From: Natronogracilivirga saccharolytica
GTDB taxonomy: Bacteria > Bacteroidota > Rhodothermia > Balneolales > Natronogracilivirgulaceae
Direction: 5' to 3'
DNA length: 64,000 bases
Assembly (NCBI RefSeq): GCF_017921895.1
Contig: NZ_JAFIDN010000011.1
Location: forward strand, 62,001 to 126,000
In this document: positions 33,370 to 43,501 of the stretch, piece by piece
Layout: each line of letters starts with the position of its first letter
How positions within the stretch are numbered: the first letter of the stretch is position 1
The notes under the pieces: generated by a model
The model's input: the letters and a program-made list of their open reading frames with translations, nothing else
Database searches by the model: none
What the model was told of the DNA's origin: nothing
Position numbers and translations under genes: made by a program

Positions 33370-35727
33370 TCAGAACTCCCGCCGGTCAATATGCATCACA
33401 CGGACATCCCTGGCACCTACCTCTGGTTCGATGGTCAGCGTCAGGGTATCATCATCACCGGCGGCCGTTTGCAATATCCGTTCACGGGTGATCAGCCCCT
33501 GAATACGGTAGGTGCCGGGTTGGTCGACCGAAACCGTCACTTCAGGGGTTACATCCGATGTGCCGTGATTGATCAGAAAAAGCAGGTAATCGCCGTCACC
33601 GGTCCGTTGCACCCGCGCTGCCAGCGGTTCATCTGATACCCTGTCGAGTGACGTGGTCACCGGCTTGTGCACATCCGCCCATTCGGCAAGGCCTAACATG
33701 AATGTGGTGTTAATCGGATGGGGATCCGGGAAATTGGCTTTGCCCATGAACGTACCGATGAAGATGGTCTGCCCGTCGCCGTATGAGTTGGCAACAATGG
33801 CCGGATCGCCGGTCATTCTCAAGTTGGAAAGTACCTCGGCATCGTCACTGATCAGCTCCACCGATTTGCCGTAAAGTGTTCCGGAAAGGGTATCTTCGGG
33901 AGTCGGACGGTGTGCCGCCGCCATCTGGCCGGGATCATAGAACACATCCCATACCGGATGATCTCCTTTTTCCAGGGAGAAACCGATACCACGTTCACGC
34001 ATGTAAACTTCGTTTTCACGGACACCAAAGACATCATGCAGGCCCATGCCGGGGATCTGATCGGAGGCGTATCCGCGATCGTCATTCCAGGCCATCCGGG
34101 CTTCACCGACCGCATGGCCGCCATCCGCCACAAACTGTCTGAGTCCGTCTGCCGCCTGCTGTGTGAGCATCATCGACCATGGGAGAATGATCAGTTTGTA
34201 TTGCGAAAGGTCGCCGGACTCGAGTTCTTTGCGGTGGATGAAATCGACGGGGATATTATTTTCGGCAAATACCCGGTAATAGCCGATCAGTGAATTATGG
34301 TGAGCCATGGGGAAGTCGTCCCGCCGCTGGGCACCGCCCACCATCTGCGAAAGGGGATTGTAAACGATGGCCACTTCGGAGGGTTCCGGCTGTGCATCCA
34401 GAAACAGCTGCTGGTGGCGATCGACCATCGAAGCCAGGTATCCTGCCTGCATGGCACGATCCGTCAAAGAACCATCCTGGTTCACCAGGCCGTATCCGCC
34501 CGATTCATACCCTGATGACATCGGGTGCCAGGCATAGATGTTCACGGCCTTTGCTCCCTTGGCGATGGCCGACCAGATCCAGACGCGGTGGTCACCCGGC
34601 GTAACCGGATCGCTGACAATCAGTGCAATGGTACCTTTGCCGGCCTGAAGCTCGCCGACATACCAGCCGTCATTGTTGCGGTTGGCGCTGCGGGCGAAAT
34701 CCATCATATTCATGACGCGCCACGCCGGCCAGTGCCGGTCGGGATGATTGTGTTTCGGGTACAGAGAGACGCCATAGAAATCGACCGATTCGGACATCAG
34801 AAAATCGTCGGTTGCTCCGACGCCCAGATGCGGGGAAATGATGATCGACGACACGGCAGCATGTGAGGTGATCACATGTTCAGGATCGGATTCCCGCACG
34901 GCGTCATAGCGCATGCGCAGATCATCGGCCAGCTTTTCGTAGATAAACGTTTTCCAGTCCAGGTAATCGGTATAGCTCAGGATGGTGCTGAACCGTGGCG
35001 GGCTGACATCATCCCATTCCAGAAAACCGCGGTGCCAAGCCGTGTTAAGTGCATCGAGTGTTCCGTATTTGTCGCGAAGCCACTCCCGGAACCGCTCCTG
35101 TGTGGAAGGGCAGTAGCAGAACTGGGCGTTGGCGACGTAGTCGATATTGGCCCAGTTGATGATGTGGGGTTCGCTCCACAAGTCCCATCCGTAGAAATTG
35201 TCGTATTCATTGGCGACGCGCGCCGTTTCGGTGTAGAAGCCGAGCACCGACTCCCTGACAGCATCATGGTCGGTGCAGTAGCCCGGTGCAGACTGGGATA
35301 CGATTTCCGTGCCGTCCTGTGCGACAAATTTTCCGTCGGGATGCTGTTTACCGACCCATTCCGGCGCGGAGTCAACATAGAACTGGATGAACACTTTCAG
35401 TCCGACCTCCTCAGCCAGCTCCATAAGCAGCCGAAGGTTTTCAAAATTGTACTCACCCGGACGCGGTTCGGCCCGCTGCCATTCAACCCAGGTCCGGACA
35501 GTATTGAACCCCAGGTCCTTGATCCGTGCTAGATCCCTTCGCCATTCCTGAGGTGAATCTTCGGTTATTTCGGAAAGCATCGGTGCCCGTGCATCACCGC
35601 CGCTGTACCATACCGAAAAGGGAAAGAAATCGGGTTCGTAAGGGTTATCGGGTGTTTGCTGGGCTTTGACCGTATGGAAGATGAAAAAAACTGATAACGT
35701 TATGAGCAACAATGATCTGGCAGTCAT
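33370..35727 (-). CDS. Secreted GH42 beta-galactosidase
   Basis: 785 residues. Signal peptide 1-22 (ends VKAQ). GH42 TIM barrel: NTVRTWVEWQRAEPRPGEYNF, then YGWDLWSEPHIINW with acid/base E186, and GWYVGELQAGKGT with nucleophile E359. The trimerisation-type Rossmann domain (about 420-640) and a C-terminal beta domain follow. CYCPSTQERFREWL is a typical family stretch. It would remove terminal beta-galactosides outside the cytoplasm. It is divergent from a SusC/SusD pair, so together they look like a minimal polysaccharide-utilisation locus. Confidence 0.9.
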   Translation of the reverse strand: MTARSLLLITLSVFFIFHTVKAQQTPDNPYEPDFFPFSVWYSGGDARAPMLSEITEDSPQEWRRDLARIKDLGFNTVRTWVEWQRAEPRPGEYNFENLRLLMELAEEVGLKVFIQFYVDSAPEWVGKQHPDGKFVAQDGTEIVSQSAPGYCTDHDAVRESVLGFYTETARVANEYDNFYGWDLWSEPHIINWANIDYVANAQFCYCPSTQERFREWLRDKYGTLDALNTAWHRGFLEWDDVSPPRFSTILSYTDYLDWKTFIYEKLADDLRMRYDAVRESDPEHVITSHAAVSSIIISPHLGVGATDDFLMSESVDFYGVSLYPKHNHPDRHWPAWRVMNMMDFARSANRNNDGWYVGELQAGKGTIALIVSDPVTPGDHRVWIWSAIAKGAKAVNIYAWHPMSSGYESGGYGLVNQDGSLTDRAMQAGYLASMVDRHQQLFLDAQPEPSEVAIVYNPLSQMVGGAQRRDDFPMAHHNSLIGYYRVFAENNIPVDFIHRKELESGDLSQYKLIILPWSMMLTQQAADGLRQFVADGGHAVGEARMAWNDDRGYASDQIPGMGLHDVFGVRENEVYMRERGIGFSLEKGDHPVWDVFYDPGQMAAAHRPTPEDTLSGTLYGKSVELISDDAEVLSNLRMTGDPAIVANSYGDGQTIFIGTFMGKANFPDPHPINTTFMLGLAEWADVHKPVTTSLDRVSDEPLAARVQRTGDGDYLLFLINHGTSDVTPEVTVSVDQPGTYRIQGLITRERILQTAAGDDDTLTLTIEPEVGARDVRVMHIDRREF

Positions 35728-36121
35728 AATACCCCTCCGTATTATTGGCAGTGCTGTGTGTTTGTATACCCTGTAAACTATTGTTAGATAATCACTTCTA
35801 TAATTATCTCAAATTGTTTGATTAATACTGTTTTACATTTGTTGCGGGTAGTGCTATCATTGAGTATGTGAAAAATGCAACCTTTCAGTAAAGGTGCACA
35901 TTTTTTTGCTGCATCGCAAAGTAGCAGTACAGATATAATTTAACCTGACTTTACATCCGGATCATCCGGTTCTGTCAGCCGGCCGGTATTATCACCGGTT
36001 TGGTTCAGACCCGCTGCCGGAGTAAACAGGGATCATTATTAAAGCCATTGCTGCAAAATCATTCAATGCATTGCATGCTCTCATGCATTACTACAACCAA
36101 CCACAACTAACCCAACCGTAT
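35728..36121. other. 390-bp divergent promoter region of the GH42/SusCD locus
   Basis: No gene seen. It contains an inverted repeat and a TAnnTTTG box annotated separately. The open codons just before 36122 do not look like protein. Confidence 0.5.
35786..35841 (+). promoter_or_regulatory. Inverted repeat plus TAnnTTTG promoter box
   Basis: AGATAAT (35786-35792) and ATTATCT (35803-35809) are inverted with a 10-bp spacer. TACATTTG at 35834-35841 matches the Bacteroidota -7 consensus, with TTG at 35814-35816 as a -33 half 17 bp away. This would fire toward susC with a leader of roughly 280 bases; the repeat could bind a regulator shared with GH42. Confidence 0.4.
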
Positions 36122-39052
36122 ATGACTGGTAAATACTATGCCTTTCTGGGGCTGCTGTTGTTCGCGTTTCATACGTCGCTTCTGGCACAACCCCGGGATT
36201 ATGAAATCACAGGCTCGGTCATTGACAGCCGAACCTCGGAGTCGCTTATAGGGACCAACCTGCAGATTCAGAACACCCCTCATGGTGCTACAACCAATCC
36301 CGAGGGCGAATTCCAAATCAGCGCCCGGCTCGAGCCCGGCGAGTACAGACTCATGGTCCGTTACGTCGGATATCAGAGTAAAAATGTTGATATCACACTT
36401 GGTGACCAGATGAGTATTGATCTTGGCGTACTGGAGCTGCGGGAAGACATGCTTGGACTGGACGAGGTCGTCGTGACCGGTACGACCGTACCGACCCGCC
36501 GGCGTGAACTCGGTAATGCCGTTTCCACTACCCGTATGGATGACGTGGAACTTACCGGGGCAACCAGTGTGGATCAGGCTCTTTCCGGACGGATTTCCGG
36601 AGCTCAGGTCTCGGTCAACAGCGGTCGGCCTGACGGCGGTATTTCCATCCGCCTGCGGGGAACCAGCACTGTTCTTGGTGCGGCCGATCCGCTTTATATT
36701 GTCGACGGTGTCATCGTCAACAATGACTCACCGGAGCTGGTCGATGTGGGCGGAGGAAGCTCCAACCGCTTGTCAGACATCAATCCCCAGGATATCGAGC
36801 GTATCGAGGTAGTTAAAGGTGCGGCAGCCGCAGCATTGTATGGATCACGAGCCAACAACGGGGTCGTGCAGATTTTTACCCGCCGTGGTCAAAGCGGCGC
36901 GCCCAGGGTGACGTACAACACCCGTTTCATGACCGACAAGATTCGCAATACACTGGATGTGAACATGCATCCCACTGATGCGGCCGGCAATGAGGTGGAG
37001 CGCTACGATCACCAGGAATTCATCTTCCGCCGCGGTTACGGAAACGAACAGAATCTTTCGATTTCGGGAGGGACCGATGAGACGACCTATTATCTGTCCG
37101 GATCGTATCTGTTTCGCGAAGGGATTTCCAAAGGCAACGATTACACACGCGGAACCGGAAGGATTCGCCTGGATCAGACCATTACCGACTGGGCCAGTGC
37201 CACGATGAGCGCCCAGTATGTCAACAGTCATACCAATGACGTGCCGCATGGTGGTATTGCTGCCAACTATGGCTCACTGACCGGTTTTATTTTCGGGCCG
37301 AATACGTATGATCCCCGTCCGGTCGACGGTGTCTACCCTGACAATGGGGTACTGGCAAATCCGGTAGAAGTGATCGACCGGTTTGATTTCACAAATGACG
37401 TCAGCCGGTTCATCGGAAGCTTTCAGCTGAACCTCACCCCGATCCGGGACCTCGGTATTGACTACACTCTTGGATTCGATACCCATTCCCAGACCGGCAA
37501 GGCTTTCATTCCTCCGGGAAATGTGGCACCGGGTGTTGGTACAGGTTTCTCCCGCCGGTCGACAAGAGAAGTTCAGCAGATGAACAACGATCTGAATTTG
37601 CGGTATGAATATCGTCCCAGCGACTGGCTGACATCACGGACCCTGGTTGGCGGAACCATGCAATACGAGCAGCGTGAAGTGCTTACCGGCGAATCATCCA
37701 ATCTGCCTCCGGTGACAAGGATCTCCTCGGCCGGAAGTGACCAGACCCTCGGTGAGAGCCGCAGCGAACTGGTGGTTTACGGTGCCTTTCTGCAGCAGAC
37801 GTTTTCCATACAAAACAGGCTGTTCCTGACCGGTGCCGCACGGGTGGACGGTTCTTCCTCGTTTGCCGATGATGAGCGCTGGCAGTTCTATCCGAAAATC
37901 AGTGCTTCCTATCTGGTTTCAGAAGAGGATTTCTGGCGTGACAGCGGTATATCTAATATTATCAATGAGTTCAGTGTTCGCGGTTCCCTCGGGGAGTCCG
38001 GCGGCCTGACAGCCATCGGTCCCTTTGACCGCTTTACCAACTATCCGCTGGTCAACTACAGCGGGCAGCCGGGACTGATTCCGGGAACCAGCCTGGGTAC
38101 ACCCGATCTGCGTCCGGAGCGTCAGCGCGAACTGGAGCTCGGTTTTGACATGAGCTTCCTGAGCAATCGGATCTACTTCGAATTCACCTGGTATGATCAG
38201 CAGACCGAAGACCTGCTGCTTCAGCGGTCCATTGCTCCTTCGACAGGTTTTTCCACGGCACTGGAAAATGTGGGAACCATGGATAATCGCGGTATCGAGA
38301 TCGTGCTTCGTACCCTGCCGATCAATACACCGAGAACCAGCTGGACCAGCACCTTTACGTTTGCCACTTACAGAAATGAGGTGGACGGTATCGAAGGTGA
38401 TGTGCTGAGTGTGCCACGGGCTTTCGGCCAGGTTGCCGCTGTTAACGGCGAACCGCTGGGTGTCTACTACAGCACGATGTTTGCCAGGGATGAAAACGGC
38501 AATATCCTTGAGGACGACGACGGTATTCCGCTACGGAAGGTGGATGAAGACGGATCTCCTGTCACCGGTGTTATTGGTGATCCCAATCCGGATTTCACCG
38601 CTTCTTGGATTAATGACTTGTCGATTGGTGATCGATGGAACGTTCGCTTCCAGCTTGATGCCAGTTACGGCAATGATGTCTTCAATTTCACGCGAAGACT
38701 TGCTGCACTTGGTGCATTCGGAACGCTGACCGATTACGAGAAAGAACTTGCCGGCGAGGTTCCGGAAGGATACAACGCCAGAATGTTCAATATTTTCGAA
38801 AACTGGGTTGAGGACGGTTCCTTTATCAAGCTTAGGGAATTTTCGGTCTCCTACACGTTCTTCCCCGATGTTCTCGGACTCAACTCGCTTCGGGCAAGTC
38901 TTGTGGGCCGAAACCTTTTATCCATTGACAACTACAGCGGATATGATCCCGAAATCAATGTCAGTGGACAAAGCACAGTTGTAAGAGGCTTTGACTTTGT
39001 TGAGATTCCCGCACCCCGTACGTTCTCCCTCGGATTAACCGCTAATTTTTAA
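36122..39052 (+). CDS. SusC/RagA-type TonB-linked outer membrane protein
   Basis: 976 residues from ATG 36122, which gives a clean signal peptide ending LLAQ; upstream codons to 36071 are not signal-like. A CarboxypepD_reg-like domain (YEITGSVIDSRTSESLIGTN) is followed by the plug (DQALSGRISGAQVSVNSG, ADPLYIVDGVIVNN) and the barrel. The plug hallmark NPQDIERIEVVKGAAAAALY is clear, and the protein ends in the strand FSLGLTANF. It is expected to form the transport pore with the SusD lipoprotein encoded 11 bp downstream. Ligand, probably a galactose-containing glycan from context, is inferred. Confidence 0.93.
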   Translation: MTGKYYAFLGLLLFAFHTSLLAQPRDYEITGSVIDSRTSESLIGTNLQIQNTPHGATTNPEGEFQISARLEPGEYRLMVRYVGYQSKNVDITLGDQMSIDLGVLELREDMLGLDEVVVTGTTVPTRRRELGNAVSTTRMDDVELTGATSVDQALSGRISGAQVSVNSGRPDGGISIRLRGTSTVLGAADPLYIVDGVIVNNDSPELVDVGGGSSNRLSDINPQDIERIEVVKGAAAAALYGSRANNGVVQIFTRRGQSGAPRVTYNTRFMTDKIRNTLDVNMHPTDAAGNEVERYDHQEFIFRRGYGNEQNLSISGGTDETTYYLSGSYLFREGISKGNDYTRGTGRIRLDQTITDWASATMSAQYVNSHTNDVPHGGIAANYGSLTGFIFGPNTYDPRPVDGVYPDNGVLANPVEVIDRFDFTNDVSRFIGSFQLNLTPIRDLGIDYTLGFDTHSQTGKAFIPPGNVAPGVGTGFSRRSTREVQQMNNDLNLRYEYRPSDWLTSRTLVGGTMQYEQREVLTGESSNLPPVTRISSAGSDQTLGESRSELVVYGAFLQQTFSIQNRLFLTGAARVDGSSSFADDERWQFYPKISASYLVSEEDFWRDSGISNIINEFSVRGSLGESGGLTAIGPFDRFTNYPLVNYSGQPGLIPGTSLGTPDLRPERQRELELGFDMSFLSNRIYFEFTWYDQQTEDLLLQRSIAPSTGFSTALENVGTMDNRGIEIVLRTLPINTPRTSWTSTFTFATYRNEVDGIEGDVLSVPRAFGQVAAVNGEPLGVYYSTMFARDENGNILEDDDGIPLRKVDEDGSPVTGVIGDPNPDFTASWINDLSIGDRWNVRFQLDASYGNDVFNFTRRLAALGAFGTLTDYEKELAGEVPEGYNARMFNIFENWVEDGSFIKLREFSVSYTFFPDVLGLNSLRASLVGRNLLSIDNYSGYDPEINVSGQSTVVRGFDFVEIPAPRTFSLGLTANF

Positions 39053-39063
39053 GACCGAATACT

Positions 39064-40386
39064 ATGAGATTGAACCATTTTAAGAAAACCATAATTCCGG
39101 GTCTGCTGCTCTTCGCCTTTACGCTGAGCGGATGTGACCTCGATGTGACAAATCCGAATACCGCTTCGGAAGAAGAGGTCTTGAATACCAGGGAAGGGAT
39201 CATTAACCTTGCTACTGGTATTCAGGCCTATCATGCCACCTCATTCCTGGAGGCTTCGGTGGTCGATCCCGGTCTGACCACTTTTGAGCTGGCCACAATC
39301 ACCACATTGGCCAATTATCTGGAAATGGAGTCCGGCGGGACCGACCTCCAGAATGATAACCCCAACGTGCTGCGTGTCTGGTCGCGCTCATACCGGCTTA
39401 TGAATATGGCCGAACAGCTCATCGAAAACACCGGCGGGGTGGAACTGGCACCCGGCACCCAAAGCGGGATCATCGCACTGGCGCATTTCCACAAGGCAGC
39501 TGCTCTGGGTGTTCTTGGTCAGAATTTCGCTGGTGGAGCACTGAATACCGATCAGACGGAAAATGCCGGGATCGTGGATCGCATGGAGCTTTTTGCCGAA
39601 GCCGTGAGTCTGCTTGATGATGCGATTGACCTGATCCGGGACACTCCCATATCCGCCGAGTTTGAAAACCGGATCCAGGGAGATGATTTTGATCTGGAAA
39701 ACACGCTGCTTGCCTACAAAGCCCGCTTCCTGCTGTTTTCCGGTGAATATCAGGCCGCTTACGATGCCGCTGGCGAAGTCGACCTGAGTGCATCCTCCTG
39801 GTTCTCGCTGGACGCCCAGAACCGGAACCCCATCTATAATATCTACAGCGTAACCGGACTCGAATATGTTGCTCCGCGCACCGGGTTCGGGACACCGCTT
39901 TTAGAGGATGGTGATGCACGGCTGGAGTTCTATATGGAGGAAACAGAGGAGACCAGCGTGAATGACGTTCCGATCGGTGAGCTTCGCGGATTCTTCGAAA
40001 CCGAATCATCCAACATCCCCGCATATCTGGCCGGTGAGATGATGTTGATTCAAGCCGAGGCCGTTGCCAATCTTCAGAGTCCGGCCGATGCCGTGCCTTA
40101 CATCGACATGGTGCGAACCAAAACCGCGGACGACGATCCGTATGATCTCGGGGCCGACCTGGACGCCTATGACGGTGACACCGATATGGACAGTATCATG
40201 GAGGAGATTTACCGCCAGCGTGCTGCCGAGCTTTATCTCACCGGAATGCGTTTCGAGGACAGCCGGAGACTGGGCCGCCCGGGACCGAATGATGCAAATC
40301 CGGAGCGAAATCGCACATTCTATCCCTATCCGGAGCGCGAGCGTCTGAATAATCCGGATAATGTACCTCCAAATCCATCGATTTGA
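39064..40386 (+). CDS. SusD/RagB-type glycan-binding lipoprotein
   Basis: 440 residues. Lipoprotein signal with LSGC (acylated C24). Helical TPR-like fold typical of SusD: ALAHFHKAAALGVLGQNF, then LAGEMMLIQAEAVANL and the C-terminal YRQRAAELYLTGMRFEDSRRLGR, a clear family motif. It is shorter than classical SusD (about 500-550), so some loops are trimmed. It would cap the SusC pore at the cell surface and capture ligand. Eleven bases separate it from susC. Confidence 0.9.
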   Translation: MRLNHFKKTIIPGLLLFAFTLSGCDLDVTNPNTASEEEVLNTREGIINLATGIQAYHATSFLEASVVDPGLTTFELATITTLANYLEMESGGTDLQNDNPNVLRVWSRSYRLMNMAEQLIENTGGVELAPGTQSGIIALAHFHKAAALGVLGQNFAGGALNTDQTENAGIVDRMELFAEAVSLLDDAIDLIRDTPISAEFENRIQGDDFDLENTLLAYKARFLLFSGEYQAAYDAAGEVDLSASSWFSLDAQNRNPIYNIYSVTGLEYVAPRTGFGTPLLEDGDARLEFYMEETEETSVNDVPIGELRGFFETESSNIPAYLAGEMMLIQAEAVANLQSPADAVPYIDMVRTKTADDDPYDLGADLDAYDGDTDMDSIMEEIYRQRAAELYLTGMRFEDSRRLGRPGPNDANPERNRTFYPYPERERLNNPDNVPPNPSI

Positions 40387-40445
40387 TCGCAGTGAATGGA
40401 TGTCATCAGACCGGTGTCATCAGAAAATGACATCTGCTGATTAAC

Positions 40446-40494
40446 AGGCTATCATTCCGGGTGTTTTTCGCACCCCGGGTGATGGCCTTTTTTT
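40446..40494 (+). terminator. Strong intrinsic terminator of the susCD operon
   Basis: A long imperfect stem: AGGC, ATCA and CCGGGTG on the left pair with CACCC.GG, TGAT and GCCT on the right around a TTTTTCG loop, followed by a run of T. It also overlaps the last codon of the convergent SDR gene. Confidence 0.75.
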
Positions 40495-41914
40495 AATCTC
40501 TGATCAGCTTGTTGATCATGCCGTTGAAAATGAAGAAGTGAAACGGCAGGACCATGTACCAGTACAGACGCCCCCACACACCGCGCGGGCGGTAGGTTGC
40601 CTCCTGAATGAGTTTGTCCCCCTCGATCCGGAACTCAAGCCACGCTTCCCCGGGCAGGCGCATTTCCGCAAAAAGCAGCAGGCGGCCCTGCTCGCGATCC
40701 GCAAGCAGCACCCTCCAGAAGTCCAAAGTGTCCCCGGTATTGATGTCATCCACAGAAGTGCGTCCACGCCGCAGCCCGACACCTCCGAACAGTTTGTCGA
40801 GAAAACCGCGAATTTTCCACAGCCAGTTGCCGTAATACCAACCGATATCACCGCCGATCGACCAGATGCGGGTCAGGACCTGCTCCCTGTTTCTGATGGT
40901 GCGCTCTTTTCGATCCTTGAAACATCCGTTCACCGGCACCTGGATAAACTGAGACAACCCCGTCCGCACTCTGCCGCTGATCAGCGAATCTTTCCAGCTG
41001 GAAATGATGGCATTTTGCTCAATGCGCTCAAAGGCGCGTGAAACGGCCTCGGGATAGCTGATAGGTGAGATACCCAGCATGCCGGCAAGCCGGTTGTCGC
41101 GGCAGGTCACATCCACCTTCATACTGTCAACCAGCGAAACGGCCAGCGGATAGGACGTCGAAGTCACAAAATAGAGCCAGTACGAGGAGAGTTTCGGAGT
41201 GAGCACCGGCACAGTCAGAATAAACCGTTTGAGTCCGCGTGCCTCCGCATACTGCATCAGCATGCCGCGGTAAGTCAGCACTTCCGGACCGCCTATGTCA
41301 AAGCTCTGATCGTACGTCTCCTCGTTCAGCAATGTCTTGACCAGAAAAGCGATCACATCGCGGATGGCGATAGGCTGGGATTTTGTTTTGAGCCATCGCG
41401 GGGCAATCATGACCGGCAGCTTTTCGACCAGGTCACGGATGATTTCAAACGAGGCGCTGCCTGAACCGATGATGATGCCGGCCCGAAGGGTGGTCAGGGC
41501 GTAGTTGCCCTGAGAGAGGATGTCCTCCACCTGCTTGCGCGAGGAGAGGTGCTTGGACAAGTTCTCGTCATTGATGATACCGCTCAGATATACGACATGA
41601 CGAACCTGTGTGGTATCCATGTAATCCCTGAAGTTCCGGGCTGATGTTTTCTCGAGGTCTTCAAAGTCACCGGCCCGCGACGACATCGAATGAACCAGAT
41701 AGAAAGCCCCGTCGATATCCTTCGGGATGGAGGCCATTGATTCCGGATCCAGAAAATCGGCCTCCACAACGCACACGCGCGAGGTATCCTTAATATTCAG
41801 GTTCAGCCGGTTGCGGTCGCGGACACAGCATACGACATTGTGGCCGTTTTCCAGCAGAACAGGCAGCAGCCGCTTGCCGATATATCCGGTGACACCGGTC
41901 AGGAGAATGTTCAT
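40493..41914 (-). CDS. NAD(P)-binding SDR protein with C-terminal DUF2867 domain
   Basis: 473 residues from ATG 41914, which starts the nucleotide-binding strand MNILLTGVTGYIGKRLLPVL (GxxGxxG). Upstream codons to 41983 are not family-like. Residues 1-290 are an atypical SDR (SMSSRAGDFEDLEK, LRAGIIIGSGSASFEIIRDL). Residues 310-473 are DUF2867 (DFWRVL, RGVWGRLYWYMVLPFHFFIFNGM). Members are annotated as nucleoside-diphosphate-sugar epimerase-like, but substrates are unknown. It is monocistronic and convergent with susD. Confidence 0.85.
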   Translation of the reverse strand: MNILLTGVTGYIGKRLLPVLLENGHNVVCCVRDRNRLNLNIKDTSRVCVVEADFLDPESMASIPKDIDGAFYLVHSMSSRAGDFEDLEKTSARNFRDYMDTTQVRHVVYLSGIINDENLSKHLSSRKQVEDILSQGNYALTTLRAGIIIGSGSASFEIIRDLVEKLPVMIAPRWLKTKSQPIAIRDVIAFLVKTLLNEETYDQSFDIGGPEVLTYRGMLMQYAEARGLKRFILTVPVLTPKLSSYWLYFVTSTSYPLAVSLVDSMKVDVTCRDNRLAGMLGISPISYPEAVSRAFERIEQNAIISSWKDSLISGRVRTGLSQFIQVPVNGCFKDRKERTIRNREQVLTRIWSIGGDIGWYYGNWLWKIRGFLDKLFGGVGLRRGRTSVDDINTGDTLDFWRVLLADREQGRLLLFAEMRLPGEAWLEFRIEGDKLIQEATYRPRGVWGRLYWYMVLPFHFFIFNGMINKLIRD

Positions 41915-42143
41915 GTGCGCAAATTTAAGCGATACCAATAAATTACGTAAACAGACAACAGAAATCCGTGCCCCTTCATTCACCCGTCTGGAACAACCTC
42001 GAAGAAGATCAATCTGAAACCACTTTCCGGAACCCGTTTCGGATAACCGGGCAATTGACTACCTTTCTGAAGGCCGGTTGCCTCAGCTGTGCTTCAGCCC
42101 GGCCGCATCAAATCACATGTACGAAATAAAAAACTATCCTGCT

Positions 42144-42791
42144 ATGCCACGTATTTCAGCCAGTTCTTACATTTTTACTCTTGCAATATTGCTTGTCACC
42201 ATGCTTTTCGTCCGTCCCGCCCAGTCCCAGCTCCTGGACTACGGGGTAAAAGGCGGGGTCAATTTTTCGTCCATAACCGAAACGGATAACTCAGATATGC
42301 TGACCGGTTTCCATTTCGGAGGCTTTGTGAATATCCGTCCGCCGCTTTCCCCCATTTCCATCCAGCCGGAGGTGCTCTATACCCGCCTGGGCACCAACTT
42401 TGAGATCATTCCGTCTCCCGGTGTCAATGACCTGGAACCGGATGTCATTGAAGAGACGCTGACGATCGATTACCTCCAGATTCCGGTGCTGCTGAATTAC
42501 TATCTGCCGCTTCCCGGCCCCCTGGGCCCGAAACTTTTTGCCGGACCCTATGTCGGTTTCAAGATGGATTCCGAATATGACTCCGAGATCAACGATATTG
42601 ACCTGACCGATCAGCTGAATGACCTGGATTTCGGACTGGTTTTCGGTGCGGGAACCGATATCAGTCTGCTGCTTGCCACAGTGCATGTGGAAGCGCGGTT
42701 CATGCTCGGTCTCGAAAGTGTTTATACCGAAGATTTCGACAATGATGAACGCAACCGGGCGATCATGCTTTCTGCGGGGATTGCTTTCTGA
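42144..42791 (+). CDS. Outer membrane beta-barrel protein (OmpA-like/porin family)
   Basis: 215 residues from ATG 42144 (MPRISASS...), giving a signal peptide ending PAQSQ. An upstream in-frame ATG at 42078 is less likely. The mature part is an eight-strand-type barrel starting LLDYGVKGGVNFSSI, with alternating hydrophobic strands (YLQIPVLLNYYLPLPGP, KLFAGPYVGFKMD, DFGLVFGAGTDIS) and ending in ..AIMLSAGIAF with a C-terminal Phe. It is tandem with a close paralogue at 42834. Function is structural or transport; none more specific can be given. Confidence 0.82.
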   Translation: MPRISASSYIFTLAILLVTMLFVRPAQSQLLDYGVKGGVNFSSITETDNSDMLTGFHFGGFVNIRPPLSPISIQPEVLYTRLGTNFEIIPSPGVNDLEPDVIEETLTIDYLQIPVLLNYYLPLPGPLGPKLFAGPYVGFKMDSEYDSEINDIDLTDQLNDLDFGLVFGAGTDISLLLATVHVEARFMLGLESVYTEDFDNDERNRAIMLSAGIAF

Positions 42792-42833
42792 TGCAAGCCC
42801 TGTAAATCCGGATTCCGTAATAAGAGGTGACAG

Positions 42834-43484
42834 ATGCAATGGCTCGTATCCATCCCGAAAAAACAGGTGTTGCAGCTGGCGGTTTCAGCGGCATTGGTGG
42901 CATTATTGACAGTACAGCCTGCCCGGGGTCAGTTTTTTGATTACGGATTCAAGGGCGGCGCACAGGTTGCCTCATTTGCCAATGCCGAGAACACCGACTA
43001 CCTGACCGATTATCATTTCGGGATGTTTATGAACATACGGCCGTTTGCACTACCGGTCACAATCCGGCCGGAGGTGCTGTACACGAGAATGGGTACCGAT
43101 TATGCCGCCATCCCGGCCGATCCCGGTTTCCCGACCCCGCCGGGCTCCCTGCATATCAGTTATATTCAGGTACCGCTGCTGATCAATGCCTATATTCCCG
43201 TACCCGGACCGCTGCACCCCGGCATTTATGCCGGTCCGTATATTGCTGTGATGACCAGCACCCGGTTTGAGGCAGAAGGGCAGCAGGTGAGAAATATTGA
43301 TCAGTGGGTGCAGGATAGTGATTACGGGATAATGTTCGGGGCACTGATTGAATGGGATGTGGCAGTAACCCGTCTTCATACGGAACTCCGGTTTGTCTAC
43401 GGGATGGAATCGGTATTCAGGGAGGATATGAACAGAGATGAGCAGAACAGGGCGATTTCCCTGTCGCTCGGTTTTGCAATTTGA
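42834..43484 (+). CDS. Outer membrane beta-barrel protein, tandem paralogue
   Basis: 216 residues, signal peptide ending ARGQ. It shares its plan with the preceding gene: FDYGFKGGAQVASF, NIRPFALPVTIRPEVLYTRMGTDY, YIQVPLLINAYIPVPGP, AGPYIAVM, and a C-terminal strand ending SLGFAI. The two are plainly products of a tandem duplication. It starts 42 bp after the first gene and its stop overlaps a possible TTG start of the MFS gene, so the three may be co-transcribed. Confidence 0.82.
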   Translation: MQWLVSIPKKQVLQLAVSAALVALLTVQPARGQFFDYGFKGGAQVASFANAENTDYLTDYHFGMFMNIRPFALPVTIRPEVLYTRMGTDYAAIPADPGFPTPPGSLHISYIQVPLLINAYIPVPGPLHPGIYAGPYIAVMTSTRFEAEGQQVRNIDQWVQDSDYGIMFGALIEWDVAVTRLHTELRFVYGMESVFREDMNRDEQNRAISLSLGFAI

Positions 43485-43501
43485 ACCAGAAGGGTATTTG
43501 C

